DNA from: JAGOPY01 sp964619555
GTDB lineage: Bacteria > Bacteroidota > Bacteroidia > Bacteroidales > JAGOPY01
Assembly (NCBI GenBank): GCA_964619555.1
Contig: CAZUDV010000007.1
Coordinates: forward strand, 174,903-238,902
DNA length: 64,000 bases
Reading direction: 5' to 3'
This document shows, one piece after another, positions 50,102-60,611 of this stretch. Both the position numbers and the translations under genes were made by a program. Below the pieces are notes generated by a model that was not told where the DNA came from, ran no database searches, and saw only the letters and a list, made by a program, of their open reading frames with translations. The first letter of the stretch is position 1, and every line of letters starts with the position of its first letter.

Positions 50102-53100
50102 CTACTGGGCCAGTGAGAACCGGATGGAGATACCTCCCTTGGTCGTGGAATTCCTGTACTGGTTTGACACGTATGGATTATTGATGGTTTTATCGAAGAA
50201 TAACCTCAGGCTTACGCTTTTGCTGAGCTGATAATCGATGGATGAATTGATGGAAAGTACCTGCTGGCCTGAAGAAACCTGGTCGATATTTTCATCCACC
50301 CTGCGAAGCACGGTGCGGTTATTCCGGATCGAAAAATCGATCTTGATATCCAGATCACTGGTAATTTGAGTCTTACGGCCTCCACCCCCGATGGAGCTCA
50401 CCGTGAAGGATACGTTTTTGAACCTGTACCCGAGCCCTATGATATATTCATCCGTAGCCAGGTCCGTGAGTTGTTTGTTGGCCATGCTGAAGGTCAGGTT
50501 ACGGGATTTTCTGAATTCGAAACGGGTGAGGAGGCTGTTGGTCCAGGTCAGGTCCAGACCGACCAGCGGTGCAAATTGTTCCTGGATGGTGACCTGGGCA
50601 AGATCGTATTTCGGATAGAATGAATTGGAAGCCTGGTAGAGCCCTGAGGCATTTCCGTCAGTCTCCGTATAATACAGATTGGACTGGTAAGAACTGATGG
50701 CATAAACTGAACGGTATGCGTGAGAAATGGTAGCCATATCCAGCACTGTTTTGAGCGCTTTGATCCGGGTAAGCCCGTCGTAGGAGATCCTCCAGTTCGG
50801 CAGTGGAATTTTAGGGAAAGTGCCTAGGAACACATTATCTGTCCCCTGGTTGGTATATGCCGCCAGGAAAGCGGGTATCAGAACGTCCTGGGAAGTAGGT
50901 CCATACCCGGTCGGATAGTACTGGCCGGTAATCGAGTCATACACGGTCCCCTGCGAATTAGGATTTCCGTCTGCCAGCCGGTACGCGATATCGTAGCGGT
51001 AAGCCTTCATCTTCTCAAATGTTTCGGAAATGGAAGTGTCGAACTCCGTTTTAAATGCCGTACCCCAGGTAATATAGGAAATACTGAAGCTGCCCGCGTC
51101 CTTTTCGGAATATGAATCGAAGTCACCATAAATATCTGCCCTGAAGAATTCGGTATGATTCTTAGCGTAGGTCCGGTCCATATTCAGCTCGATTTTCATT
51201 CCGGGAATGGGTTCAAGCGTAAGCCTGGCGGTCAGGTTTGAAGTGTACTTGGTGGCATAATTCTGGTTCAGTAACGTATCCTGGGTCAGCCAGCCATTCT
51301 CAGCCGCTTTGTACCTGATATCCCGCTGGCTCCCGAAGGCGAACGGTATACCCGGGGCATTCGTGGAAAAGTCGACACCCAGAACCTGGGGAGAAGGCAT
51401 AAAACCGGGCAACATGGTTCCCCTTCCTTCGGAATATACAAAACTTCCTCGTTTTACGGCCATCAACAATTTCAGGAATTCATCGCCAATGATCTTCAAA
51501 TAATTCGGTTTGTCCAGGCTATCCTTTTCTTCTTCAGGCACTTCCGGCGGAGGTACGGTACCTCCCGGCCTGCCTCTCGGGGAAGCGGCGCTGGACGACT
51601 GGCCCAGTTTCTGCAGATACCCGATCTTGTTGTACAGCTTGGTCATATCGACGTTCCCGTTGAACACCAGGGTCTGAGAGTTTTCGATGATATTGCCCAG
51701 CCGAGGTTGCACCGACAGAGGCGATGCAATCCAGCTGTAGGTTGTGCCGTAAGTTAGTTGTGCGGTGACCCAGTCCAGCATGGGAAGCTTATCGATCGGA
51801 ATACGGTAGGTAATGTCGGTCGACTGGTTATAATTCCTCCTTAAACCGCCCTGGGAAAGCTGGCGGCCGATATCGATGGTATCCGCACCTGCTTTGTCAT
51901 ACCAGGGTGAATTGGGATCGGTCGAACCGGCCACTTCGCGAATGAAGGAGTTGGCTATGGCCCGGTAAGTCAATGTCAGACTGGTAGCCAGGTCGAATTT
52001 CAAATCGTAATTCCGGTTCCAGTCCCATCTTTTAGCATAGGTTGGACGCAGCAGGATCAGACCTTCACTTTTATTCCGCAGCTTCTGTTCCCCGTATTCA
52101 TGCATCATGTCGGTCCGGAAACTGAATTGTTTGGGCAGGTAAAAGAAATTGAAGTCCTTGATCAGTTTGAAAGCGTTGCCCGAAAGGAACTTCACATTCT
52201 GGAAGGGCTTTACGTTCCTGGGAGTGACATTGTAGCTGTATGCGAGGCCTCCGTTGTGCGTTTTCTTCTTGTCGTATTCTATGTCGATATTCCGTTCGTT
52301 CAGCAATGTATAAGCATAACTTACACTGAAGTTTTCCACATCGTAGAACATCGGCTTCTTCTTCGCCCCTACCCGGTCTTTCCTGACATTGACAAAATTG
52401 ACATTGAACCGGTCGGTGAAATCTTCCACTATTCTCCGCAAGGAATCTGCATCTTCCGGATCCTCATAGGATTTAAGCTCATCGTTCAGCTTTATATCAG
52501 GGCTGAGAGGGTCATACTCGGGAGTAGCGCGGGTTTGGGAGTAATCGACATGCATCGGGATACGCACGCCTGCTTCTTCCGGGAAGAACCTGCCCAGGTT
52601 CAGGTCTGTAGCGACATCCCACTGGAAAACCGTTTCCCGCTGGGTATCGTTGATCTTTTGCTCCAGGCTTCCGAAGTTCGGGCTGGAGTACATACCGGAA
52701 AAGACGACCTGTCCCACATCGGCTAACTGGGAACTGACCCGCATCAAGCCCGCCCAACCGGCCTTATCGTTGAAACCGGTCAGCCTCAGCTCATTGATCC
52801 ACACCTCGGCGCATTTCGACAATCCGTCGTCATCGTCATCCAGCGATTGCCGTTTTGGGTTCCGGATACCTACCATGACCGCCATGACATCGCTGATAGC
52901 CGGGACCCCTAACACCGTGACTTTGTTAAGCCCGTCGTATTGCACATACGGGAAATTTACCGAAGCCTGTCCATTGCGGGCGGCTATATCTCTGTCAAGT
53001 TTAACCTGGACCAGTTTTTCCAGTTCAATATCGAAATTATTGGCCTCCGGCCATATCTCCTTCGGATTGGAAGCCGAAGTATACCAGGGGGTGAAGGTCA

Positions 53101-56100
53101 GCGGAACTTCATATTCGTAATAGTTTTCGGTGAAGTCGGATCCGATCCGGATAAACACGGTGAGGTCGCCGTATTCAAGCTCTTCATCCTCCCTCGATTT
53201 TTCGGCATGGACGAACATTTCGAGTTTCTTGTACTGGCGGAAATCGAAATCGGTGGTTTTGTATGCCGCCCTCGAATCTCCGTCGAGCAGGTCACAAACC
53301 TTCAGGACCATGGACTGCTCATTGAGCTTGACCAGTGTGGTGGTTCCGATATTCTGTTCCCTTTCGATTCCGGGAGGAATGACATAGGGGATGGGCTGGC
53401 GGCGACCGTTTTCCTCAATATTGACGCTGAAAATGTCGAATGTGGTCAGGCTCTGGATGTCATCCGGAATGTATTCACCGGCTGTGAGAAGGTCTCCCTT
53501 GTATCTGCGCCATTCACCCCTTACCAGTTCCAGCGTGGCAAAGCGCAGCACCACCGGTTTGTCGAATTCCCTCATGAACATCCTCAGGAAGCGGATGGAT
53601 TTGAAATCGCTGATATTTCCGACAACGCGATCCGGTTGCTGGACCGGAACCTTGAACTGGTACCAGGTCACTTCGCCCGTCGAACCATTGGCCAGCGGTA
53701 TGCCTTTGGCCGTATAAATGTCAGTGATGTAATTCTCCCCTACATTCATCTTGTTCGGATCCAGGTCGATAACATACTGGAAATAGCGTTCTGCTTCGCT
53801 CAGGGTATTGTCGCGGTTCAGATCCTCCACGTTAGGGATGGTGGTGGCGGAAGTGGGATAATCTTCCGGATTCTGCTCATCGGTAGGGGAATTGCCATCC
53901 GGACCGTTATATTTTTTATATCTTTCCAGGATGCTGGAATACTGGTTTTCGGCATCGTAATCCGATCCGCGGAAGTAATGGTAATCATCGGCCGACGGAT
54001 CCTGCAGGGCGTTGAAATAAGCCTGTGAACCGGGGCCGTAAAGAGTTTGCACCCTTTCGACGTAATTTGTCCCGAAAAAGGTCAGCTCATCCTCGTTCCT
54101 GAGGCCATCGTAACCCACGTCCTGGTAAGGCCTGGAAGCGATGTTGTTATCGAAAGATTCGACCAGGTTCTGCAAGGTGGGCACCCGTCCCCATATCGTG
54201 GTGTCGACATTTTGCACCACATCAGAGGTTGGCAGCCCGTTTTCAAAGAATTTCCTGGAATCTTTGAGAATATCTTCCGAAATATCGCCCAGGTTGATGT
54301 ACAACTTTCCAGGATTATTCTGCTCCTGGTCCACATTGAAAGGGTCCATGAGCCAGAATTCGAGGTATTCCACATTAGTAGCCTCAAAATCAGTGGATTC
54401 TATCTTCCTCATTATCCCACCCCAGCGGGTTGCCGGATCATTCAGGGTCCCATCGGCACCAATACCGCTGGAAATGCCGGAAGCTCCATCGGTATCGTAA
54501 TTATACGGCCCTCTTTCGGAAGGGTAAAAGGCCATGTTGAAAACGGGGATATTGGTAGGAATACCATTCGGTATTTCTTTGTTGGGGAAGACTTCCGTTT
54601 CCAGCACTTCCCTGACGGTATTCCTGGACAATTCATCCCGGCTGATATTGGGTGGACGGAGGTTATTGTTACGGTCATAGAAAAGGGGATCGATCACGTA
54701 CCAGGCCATTTTTGCCCGGTTGTATCCGTAATCCCGCTTATTGGTGAGGGCTTCGGGGAAAAGATCCTGCTGGCCCTGCGGGGTACTGGCCAGAAACCAC
54801 GTACCGACGTTTCGCAAGTCTATGGTGGATTTCGCACCCTCAAAGTCGTCGATGTAAACCATTCCTTCCCTTCCGATAGCATTGGAATGGCCGGGAATGA
54901 AGCTGGCGAATTCCCCTTCGATATTTACTTGCGACGGCGCTTTGGTATCGATGCCCGGGATTTTATCCACCAGGCTGGTCACCATTCTCGATTCCCCCTG
55001 ATAGCTGCCGTCCAGCCCCCAGATGGTGTTGGAAATCGGGTCGTTGCCATAATCCACTTTCTGCGTGAGCGGCCTTTCGGTGAGATTCATAAGGGTACCG
55101 CCCAGCAGCAGGTTCTTGTTGAGTTGGTGCTCTACCCTGAGGCCCATCAGTCGTTTCTTCTGTACACTGAACATGGCCTGGTTTTCAGTCGTAATGCTGA
55201 TGGGAAGGCCTGAATTCAGAATACCCTCATTGATGATCCGCACCCTGCCAAGGGTATAGTCCACGGTATAATCGACATTTTCGGTCAGGATACGGCCGCC
55301 GGCAGTGACCCTGACCGATCCCCGTGGCACATTGAAGGCATTCAGGTCGATTTCCGCCCCCGATTCAGAACTGTAAAATCCTTCCAGGAGATATTTATTC
55401 TTCTCCGTTTGTTGCTCAGCGATGGTCTTGGTGGCGCGATAGAGCGTGTCAAAAGCATACTTGTCCGCCAGTTCTGTGTATTCCGTTCCGAATTTATCCC
55501 TGACGTATTGCCCGAAGGGTTCAATAACGGTAAAATAGATGCGGCCGTTGCTGCTGTTCATGGTACCTCCCTGGGTGGCAGCATTGTCGATGAAATCGAA
55601 CAATCCGTCAGCCGGCGGATTCTGGAGCTGATCGAGGTTGTCCAGATTGAAGACCTGGATCAGGGGCAGTCCTTTGATCTCTTCCGGGCCTTCGGTGAAA
55701 TATCCGGTCGGGACGCCGTTCTTATTTCCCGAGTAAAGAATGTTCAGGATGAATTTTTCCCTGGCAACCCTGTACGCACCAATCGAATATACGTTTTTCA
55801 TCATAAGGTCCCACATGGGAACCTGGGTACTGAGGGAACTGCTCTTAACCAGTTTCACCACCAGGCAGTTAGCCGTATTGGCCGACTGATCGGAGAATTC
55901 CCCGACCTGGAACACCGTGTCGATGCCGATGACCGTATACTGGAAAGCCACAGCCAGTGCCTGGTCAGAGTTAAGGGTGGTGTAAAGTGAAATGAACCCC
56001 AGCTTGGTATTCAGGGAGTATTCCGATGGTTCCAGCTTGCGTGCGCTTTCAATCTTTTCAAAGTCTTCCCCCGCGGTCATGTAACCGGACTGCCCGATTC

Positions 56101-57457
56101 CGAAAGGATCTCCGCTCAGGTAGGTCCCGACCGAACTGATGCTGGTCAGCTGGTTCGGGTCAAGCTGGAAGAGCAGGTCGTTGGAATTATTGGACGGAAA
56201 TGGGACCGCCGGGTTAGGGTGTATTTCAGGATTGTGAATGCGCTGGCTTTCACCCAGGTCCTGGAATGCGATCAGGTTACGGTTTTGTTGCACGGCGGGG
56301 CCGATATTGGTCACCCACACTTCGATCTTGGTGATGTTCACATCCGAGGAAATGATGGGCAATTCGGCCAGGGCCCGGTCATAGTTTTCGCGGAAAAGAT
56401 GCGACAGGAAGAAGTGTTTGTTCTCCTCATAATCCGTGGCTTTTAGCAGGAACCGGTTCGTTTGGGCGCCATCTTCCACCACCACCGTGCTGCTTTGGCT
56501 CTCCTGTTCCGAAAACAAACCGGTAACGGTAGTTTTACCAAACTGAAGCTTGGCTTTGAAGCCGAAAAGGCTCTGGGTTCCCGTGATCAGGGTAGTGGAA
56601 AGCGGCATGGAGACGTTTCCCGCTTCGATCAGTTTGATGATCTCATCTTCCTTACCCTCGTAATTCAGTTTCAATTTGTTTTCAAAATCGAAGACTGCTT
56701 CCGTATTGAAATTGGTATTGAATTCAATCTTATCCCCGATCTTGGCCGAGACATTCATCTGGATATTCTGTTCAAAATCGAAATTCCAGGTCCTCCGCTG
56801 GCGGACGTTCAATGTCGGATCGTCACGGGTATTGCCCAGCACGCCGAAGGTCAGTTCGGCGGAACCCTGTGGCCGGATATCGATGGTATTGCTGCCGAAA
56901 ATCCTGTCGAAGGCCTCCCCTCCGATATAAATACTGGGAATGATGCCATCTCTTGCCACCTCGCTGCTTGCCATGGAGCGCTCACGCCAGTATTGCCTGA
57001 GTGCCCGGTCAAGGTCAAACTGCTGGTACTCGTCGAAGGTCATGTAGGTCGGGTTGCGGTAGTCGAGGTCCCCGATCTTGTTGCGGAATATATACTGATT
57101 CGACTCCGCATCATATTCTATTTCAGTCCGAAGATTGGAAGGTGGATCCAGGTACACCCCGGTCGAGTCGGCCGGCGTGTAAAGCAGAAAATCATCCTGT
57201 TTGGGAGGCAGAAATGGTAAAACTACGGAAGTGTCATTGCTTTCTGTCGTGTCAGGAGGTTGGTAAAACACATCATAATTGCCTTCATGGAAATCCGTTC
57301 TTACGCCCCGGGCAGGTCCGATCCATGCCAGGAGCGCCAAAAAAGGTATAAGGATAAGGGCAGATATTTTGGTCAACTTCGATCTCAACAGAACTTTCGG
57401 TTTAAGGTCTCTGTTTAAATGAAATTGAAAACTCCCGGGAAAGTTTTCAATATTCAT
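50102..57457 (-). CDS. sprA: SprA, outer-membrane translocon of the type IX secretion system
   Basis: 2451 aa, the usual length for SprA/Sov. The N-terminus has a membrane-export segment (KISALILIPFLALLAWIGPARG). Typical SprA phrases include LDYRNPTYMTFDEYQQFDLDRALRQYWRER, RMFMREFDKPVVLRFATLELVRGEWRRY, and LRLTGFNDKAGWAGLMRVSSQLADVGQV. The C-terminus is a long series of strands ending GGISIRFSLAQ. SprA forms a giant single-chain barrel through which T9SS cargo crosses the outer membrane. The gene is intact and lies 26 bp after ruvA. The order ruvA-sprA-gcvH is a conserved phylum feature. Confidence 0.96.
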   Translation of the reverse strand: MNIENFPGSFQFHLNRDLKPKVLLRSKLTKISALILIPFLALLAWIGPARGVRTDFHEGNYDVFYQPPDTTESNDTSVVLPFLPPKQDDFLLYTPADSTGVYLDPPSNLRTEIEYDAESNQYIFRNKIGDLDYRNPTYMTFDEYQQFDLDRALRQYWRERSMASSEVARDGIIPSIYIGGEAFDRIFGSNTIDIRPQGSAELTFGVLGNTRDDPTLNVRQRRTWNFDFEQNIQMNVSAKIGDKIEFNTNFNTEAVFDFENKLKLNYEGKEDEIIKLIEAGNVSMPLSTTLITGTQSLFGFKAKLQFGKTTVTGLFSEQESQSSTVVVEDGAQTNRFLLKATDYEENKHFFLSHLFRENYDRALAELPIISSDVNITKIEVWVTNIGPAVQQNRNLIAFQDLGESQRIHNPEIHPNPAVPFPSNNSNDLLFQLDPNQLTSISSVGTYLSGDPFGIGQSGYMTAGEDFEKIESARKLEPSEYSLNTKLGFISLYTTLNSDQALAVAFQYTVIGIDTVFQVGEFSDQSANTANCLVVKLVKSSSLSTQVPMWDLMMKNVYSIGAYRVAREKFILNILYSGNKNGVPTGYFTEGPEEIKGLPLIQVFNLDNLDQLQNPPADGLFDFIDNAATQGGTMNSSNGRIYFTVIEPFGQYVRDKFGTEYTELADKYAFDTLYRATKTIAEQQTEKNKYLLEGFYSSESGAEIDLNAFNVPRGSVRVTAGGRILTENVDYTVDYTLGRVRIINEGILNSGLPISITTENQAMFSVQKKRLMGLRVEHQLNKNLLLGGTLMNLTERPLTQKVDYGNDPISNTIWGLDGSYQGESRMVTSLVDKIPGIDTKAPSQVNIEGEFASFIPGHSNAIGREGMVYIDDFEGAKSTIDLRNVGTWFLASTPQGQQDLFPEALTNKRDYGYNRAKMAWYVIDPLFYDRNNNLRPPNISRDELSRNTVREVLETEVFPNKEIPNGIPTNIPVFNMAFYPSERGPYNYDTDGASGISSGIGADGTLNDPATRWGGIMRKIESTDFEATNVEYLEFWLMDPFNVDQEQNNPGKLYINLGDISEDILKDSRKFFENGLPTSDVVQNVDTTIWGRVPTLQNLVESFDNNIASRPYQDVGYDGLRNEDELTFFGTNYVERVQTLYGPGSQAYFNALQDPSADDYHYFRGSDYDAENQYSSILERYKKYNGPDGNSPTDEQNPEDYPTSATTIPNVEDLNRDNTLSEAERYFQYVIDLDPNKMNVGENYITDIYTAKGIPLANGSTGEVTWYQFKVPVQQPDRVVGNISDFKSIRFLRMFMREFDKPVVLRFATLELVRGEWRRYKGDLLTAGEYIPDDIQSLTTFDIFSVNIEENGRRQPIPYVIPPGIEREQNIGTTTLVKLNEQSMVLKVCDLLDGDSRAAYKTTDFDFRQYKKLEMFVHAEKSREDEELEYGDLTVFIRIGSDFTENYYEYEVPLTFTPWYTSASNPKEIWPEANNFDIELEKLVQVKLDRDIAARNGQASVNFPYVQYDGLNKVTVLGVPAISDVMAVMVGIRNPKRQSLDDDDDGLSKCAEVWINELRLTGFNDKAGWAGLMRVSSQLADVGQVVFSGMYSSPNFGSLEQKINDTQRETVFQWDVATDLNLGRFFPEEAGVRIPMHVDYSQTRATPEYDPLSPDIKLNDELKSYEDPEDADSLRRIVEDFTDRFNVNFVNVRKDRVGAKKKPMFYDVENFSVSYAYTLLNERNIDIEYDKKKTHNGGLAYSYNVTPRNVKPFQNVKFLSGNAFKLIKDFNFFYLPKQFSFRTDMMHEYGEQKLRNKSEGLILLRPTYAKRWDWNRNYDLKFDLATSLTLTYRAIANSFIREVAGSTDPNSPWYDKAGADTIDIGRQLSQGGLRRNYNQSTDITYRIPIDKLPMLDWVTAQLTYGTTYSWIASPLSVQPRLGNIIENSQTLVFNGNVDMTKLYNKIGYLQKLGQSSSAASPRGRPGGTVPPPEVPEEEKDSLDKPNYLKIIGDEFLKLLMAVKRGSFVYSEGRGTMLPGFMPSPQVLGVDFSTNAPGIPFAFGSQRDIRYKAAENGWLTQDTLLNQNYATKYTSNLTARLTLEPIPGMKIELNMDRTYAKNHTEFFRADIYGDFDSYSEKDAGSFSISYITWGTAFKTEFDTSISETFEKMKAYRYDIAYRLADGNPNSQGTVYDSITGQYYPTGYGPTSQDVLIPAFLAAYTNQGTDNVFLGTFPKIPLPNWRISYDGLTRIKALKTVLDMATISHAYRSVYAISSYQSNLYYTETDGNASGLYQASNSFYPKYDLAQVTIQEQFAPLVGLDLTWTNSLLTRFEFRKSRNLTFSMANKQLTDLATDEYIIGLGYRFKNVSFTVSSIGGGGRKTQITSDLDIKIDFSIRNNRTVLRRVDENIDQVSSGQQVLSINSSIDYQLSKSVSLRLFFDKTINNPYVSNQYRNSTTKGGISIRFSLAQ

Positions 57458-57483
57458 CTTCTCTTCATTTTACTCTATTCATC

Positions 57484-58092
57484 CTATAATCGTTTCAAGG
57501 CTTCTTTGATCAGGATCTCCACGCTCAATCCTGCTTTATCCGTGCCTTGATCCGATATATGCCGGTTATTAATCACTTCATCCAGTGCTTTTTCAGCCAT
57601 TTTCTTTGGGAATCCGAGAATTACCAGTCCTGATAACGCCTCTTCCCGCATGGTATTGTGTGATAATTCAACTTTTTGTGGCATCGGAACACCTTTATCC
57701 ACCTTATCTTTCAAGTCCACGATGATTCGTTGGGCAGATTTTTCGCCAATACCTTTCACGGCTTTTAAATTCCTGACATCTCCCGTAGCAATGGCCTGTA
57801 CCAGTTCTGAAACACTCATGGACGACAGGAGGAGCCTGGCTGTATTCGGCCCGACACCTGAAACTGATATCAGCTGGCGGAAAAGTTCTCTTTCCTCCAG
57901 GTCGGCAAATCCGAAAAGCAGATGGGCATCTTCCCTTATGACAAGATGAGCGAACAATTTAAATTCCTGCTGATTAAGCAGTTTGGAATACGTGTTTAGG
58001 GAAATGTTCAGAACGTACCCGATTCCACCGGATTCGATCACGGCGTAAGCCGGATTGACCTCGGTCAGTGTTCCCCTGATATAATCGTACAT
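57484..58092 (-). CDS. ruvA: Holliday junction-binding protein RuvA
   Basis: 202 aa, full length. The OB-fold N-terminus is MYDYIRGTLTEVNPAYAVIESGGIGYVLNISLNTYSKL. Two helix-hairpin-helix motifs follow (LISVSGVGPNTARLLLSSM and LKAVKGIGEKSAQRIIVDLKDKV). The C-terminal domain that regulates RuvB is present (EEALSGLVILGFPKKMAEKALDEVI). It tetramerises on junctions and loads RuvB. It is divergent from maeB across 146 bp and likely co-transcribed with sprA. Confidence 0.97.
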   Translation of the reverse strand: MYDYIRGTLTEVNPAYAVIESGGIGYVLNISLNTYSKLLNQQEFKLFAHLVIREDAHLLFGFADLEERELFRQLISVSGVGPNTARLLLSSMSVSELVQAIATGDVRNLKAVKGIGEKSAQRIIVDLKDKVDKGVPMPQKVELSHNTMREEALSGLVILGFPKKMAEKALDEVINNRHISDQGTDKAGLSVEILIKEALKRL

Positions 58093-58192
58093 ATTAGGAA
58101 TATTCTCAATTGCACCAAGTGGGTGGCAAATTTAAAAATTTAATTTAGAAATAATCTACTTTCATTCACTGCAGTAAATGAATTGAATATAT

Positions 58193-58200
58193 TATTTTTG
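58193..58200 (+). promoter_or_regulatory. Promoter -7 element of maeB (TATTTTTG)
   Basis: TATTTTTG matches TAnnTTTG and lies 38 bp before the maeB ATG at 58239. This supports the ATG over the TTG at 58215. Confidence 0.45.
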
Positions 58201-58238
58201 CCTGACATGTTAATTTGTTAACAGTAAAAACCAAGCAA

Positions 58239-60536
58239 ATGGATAATCTTTTCAGCAAACAAGCCCTGGAATATCATGCCCTGGGGCGGCCGGGAAAACT
58301 GGAAGTCATACCGACCAAACCTTACACCACCCAGAAAGATCTCAGCCTTGCCTACACCCCGGGGGTTGCCAAACCCTGCCTGGAAATCAAGGACAGACCG
58401 GAAGACGTTTACAAATACACCATAAAGGGCAACCTGGTGGCCGTGATCTCAAACGGCACGGCAGTCCTTGGACTGGGCGACATCGGGCCGGAGGCCGGAA
58501 AACCGGTCATGGAAGGAAAAGGTCTGCTGTTCAAAGTATTTGCCGACCTGGACGTATTCGATATCGAAGTGAATACCAAGGATATCGATGATTTTGTAAA
58601 AACCGTCATCAACATTGCACCGACATTCGGCGGGATCAATCTGGAGGACATTAAAGCTCCCGAGTGTTTTGAAATTGAAGACAGGATCAAGGAAGCGCTC
58701 GATATCCCGGTTATGCATGACGATCAGCACGGAACGGCCATCATCACGGCAGCCGGGCTGATGAATGCACTTGAAATCACCGGGAAAAAAGCGGAAGATA
58801 TCCTGGTGGTTGTCAATGGGGCCGGGGCATCCGCCATTTCATGCACCAAATTGTACCTTTCCCTGGGAGTAAAAAGGGAAAACGTCATTATGCTCGACAG
58901 CAAAGGCGTCCTGAGGGCCGACCGGACAGATCTGAATGAATATAAAAGGTTCTTTGCCACTACCCGGGATGTGCACACCCTGGAAGAAGCCCTGCGGGGT
59001 GCTGACATGTTCCTCGGCCTTTCCGTTGCCGGCGTTCTAAAACCCGAATACCTTAAGTCCATGGCCCCCCATCCGATCGTATTTGCCATGGCTAACCCCG
59101 TTCCTGAAATTCTCTATGATGAAGCTGTTGCCACGAGGGATGACATTATTATGGCGACCGGCAGGTCCGATTATCCCAACCAGGTCAACAATGTGCTGGG
59201 GTTCCCGTTCATTTTCAGGGGAGCGATGGATGTCATGTCAACGAAGATCAATGATGAGATGAAACTGGCCGCTTCCCGGGCCCTGGCCGCCCTGGCGAAG
59301 GAACCGGTACCGGAAGAGGTAAACATTGCCTATCATGAAAAAAACCTCAAATTCGGCAAAGAATACATCATACCTAAACCGTTGGATCCAAGGCTGATCT
59401 TATGGGTTGCGCCCGCTGTTGCCCAGGCTGCCATGGAATCGGGCGTGGCACGAAAACCGATTTCCGATTGGGATGCTTACAAAGATGAGCTGAGCAAACG
59501 ATTAGGCTTAAGCAACCCTCTTACGCGGCAGATCCGCACAAGGGCAGCCCGAGATCCCCAGAGAGTTGTGTTCGCACAGGCCGAGAATTACAATATGTGC
59601 AAAGCGGCTGAGATCGTGAAGAATGAAAACCTGGCCATCCCTATTTTGCTTGGAAATGTGCAGAAGATCCAGAAGATCATCCAGGATAACCAACTGGAAC
59701 TGGAAGGTGTGGATATCATCAATCCCAGGAGCGATACGGAAGCTGGCCGCAGGTTGGAATTCGCCAAACTGATGTATGAAAAACGGCAGCGTTACGGTGT
59801 TACCATTGATACGGCCGATGAATTACTGATCCACCGCAACTATTTTGCACCGATGATGGTGGAAACGGGCCAGGCTGATGCCATGATTTCCGGGCTGGTG
59901 CGCAATTACCCGGATACGTTGAACCCGGCTATCGAAGTCATCGGTAAAAAACCCGGGGCCAAGCTGGTTTCGGGGATGTACATCATCAACACCAAGAAAG
60001 GATCATTCTTTTTCGCCGACTGTTCGGTGAATAAGAATCCTACCATGGAGGACCTGATCGAAATTACCCTTCAGACCGTCTACGCAGTTGAACAATTTAA
60101 GATCAAACCCCGGGTCGCCTTCGTCTCTTACTCCAATTTCGGTTCCAATCCGGGAAGGGTCCCTGATATGCAGAGGGACGCGGTCGCCTATCTGCATAAA
60201 AACTACCCTGATCTGATAGTCGACGGCGAAATGCAGGTCAACGTGGCCCTGGATCCTGAAATTCAGAAGGAGCATTTCCCATTCTCGAAACTGGTCGAAG
60301 GCCCGGCTAACGTTTTCATCTTCCCCTACCTGACGGCCGGTAATATAGCGTATAAGTTACTACAGGTCATAGCTGAAGCCGAAGTGATCGGCCCGGTGAT
60401 CAATGGCATGAACAAATCGGTCCATATCCTCCAGATCGGCAGCAGTGTCACCGAGATCGTCAATATGGTATGCGTTGCCGCCATTGATTCCATGTGCGTT
60501 AAAGCCAGACTTGCCGGAGATCCGAAGTGTAAATAA
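58239..60536 (+). CDS. maeB: NADP-dependent malic enzyme fused to a phosphotransacetylase-like domain
   Basis: 765 aa from ATG 58239. Residues 1 to about 430 are the malic enzyme: YTPGVAKPCLEI, GNLVAVISNGTAVLGLGDIGPEAGKPVMEGK, VMHDDQHGTAIITAAGLMNAL and the dinucleotide site VVVNGAGASAISC. Residues about 435-760 are the PTA-like domain (RVVFAQAENYNMCKAAEIV, MISGLVRNYPDTLNPAIEVIGKKPGAKLVSGMYI, RVAFVSYSNFGSNPG). It decarboxylates malate to pyruvate with NADP. The second domain is regulatory in E. coli MaeB, binding acetyl-CoA. It is followed by mdh at 75 bp, giving two malate enzymes side by side. Confidence 0.96.
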   Translation: MDNLFSKQALEYHALGRPGKLEVIPTKPYTTQKDLSLAYTPGVAKPCLEIKDRPEDVYKYTIKGNLVAVISNGTAVLGLGDIGPEAGKPVMEGKGLLFKVFADLDVFDIEVNTKDIDDFVKTVINIAPTFGGINLEDIKAPECFEIEDRIKEALDIPVMHDDQHGTAIITAAGLMNALEITGKKAEDILVVVNGAGASAISCTKLYLSLGVKRENVIMLDSKGVLRADRTDLNEYKRFFATTRDVHTLEEALRGADMFLGLSVAGVLKPEYLKSMAPHPIVFAMANPVPEILYDEAVATRDDIIMATGRSDYPNQVNNVLGFPFIFRGAMDVMSTKINDEMKLAASRALAALAKEPVPEEVNIAYHEKNLKFGKEYIIPKPLDPRLILWVAPAVAQAAMESGVARKPISDWDAYKDELSKRLGLSNPLTRQIRTRAARDPQRVVFAQAENYNMCKAAEIVKNENLAIPILLGNVQKIQKIIQDNQLELEGVDIINPRSDTEAGRRLEFAKLMYEKRQRYGVTIDTADELLIHRNYFAPMMVETGQADAMISGLVRNYPDTLNPAIEVIGKKPGAKLVSGMYIINTKKGSFFFADCSVNKNPTMEDLIEITLQTVYAVEQFKIKPRVAFVSYSNFGSNPGRVPDMQRDAVAYLHKNYPDLIVDGEMQVNVALDPEIQKEHFPFSKLVEGPANVFIFPYLTAGNIAYKLLQVIAEAEVIGPVINGMNKSVHILQIGSSVTEIVNMVCVAAIDSMCVKARLAGDPKCK

Positions 60537-60611
60537 ATATGTTTATATTTGCATGCTTCTAATCCAACTTCTTTGGCAATAAAACGTAAAAGAAACAAAC
60601 AAGTCATTCTT

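Noticed and set aside
52940..55990. Long plus-strand open frames opposite sprA (up to 388 codons)
   Set aside because: They are antisense to a well-recognised coding sequence, have no family resemblance, and reflect the codon structure of sprA on the other strand.
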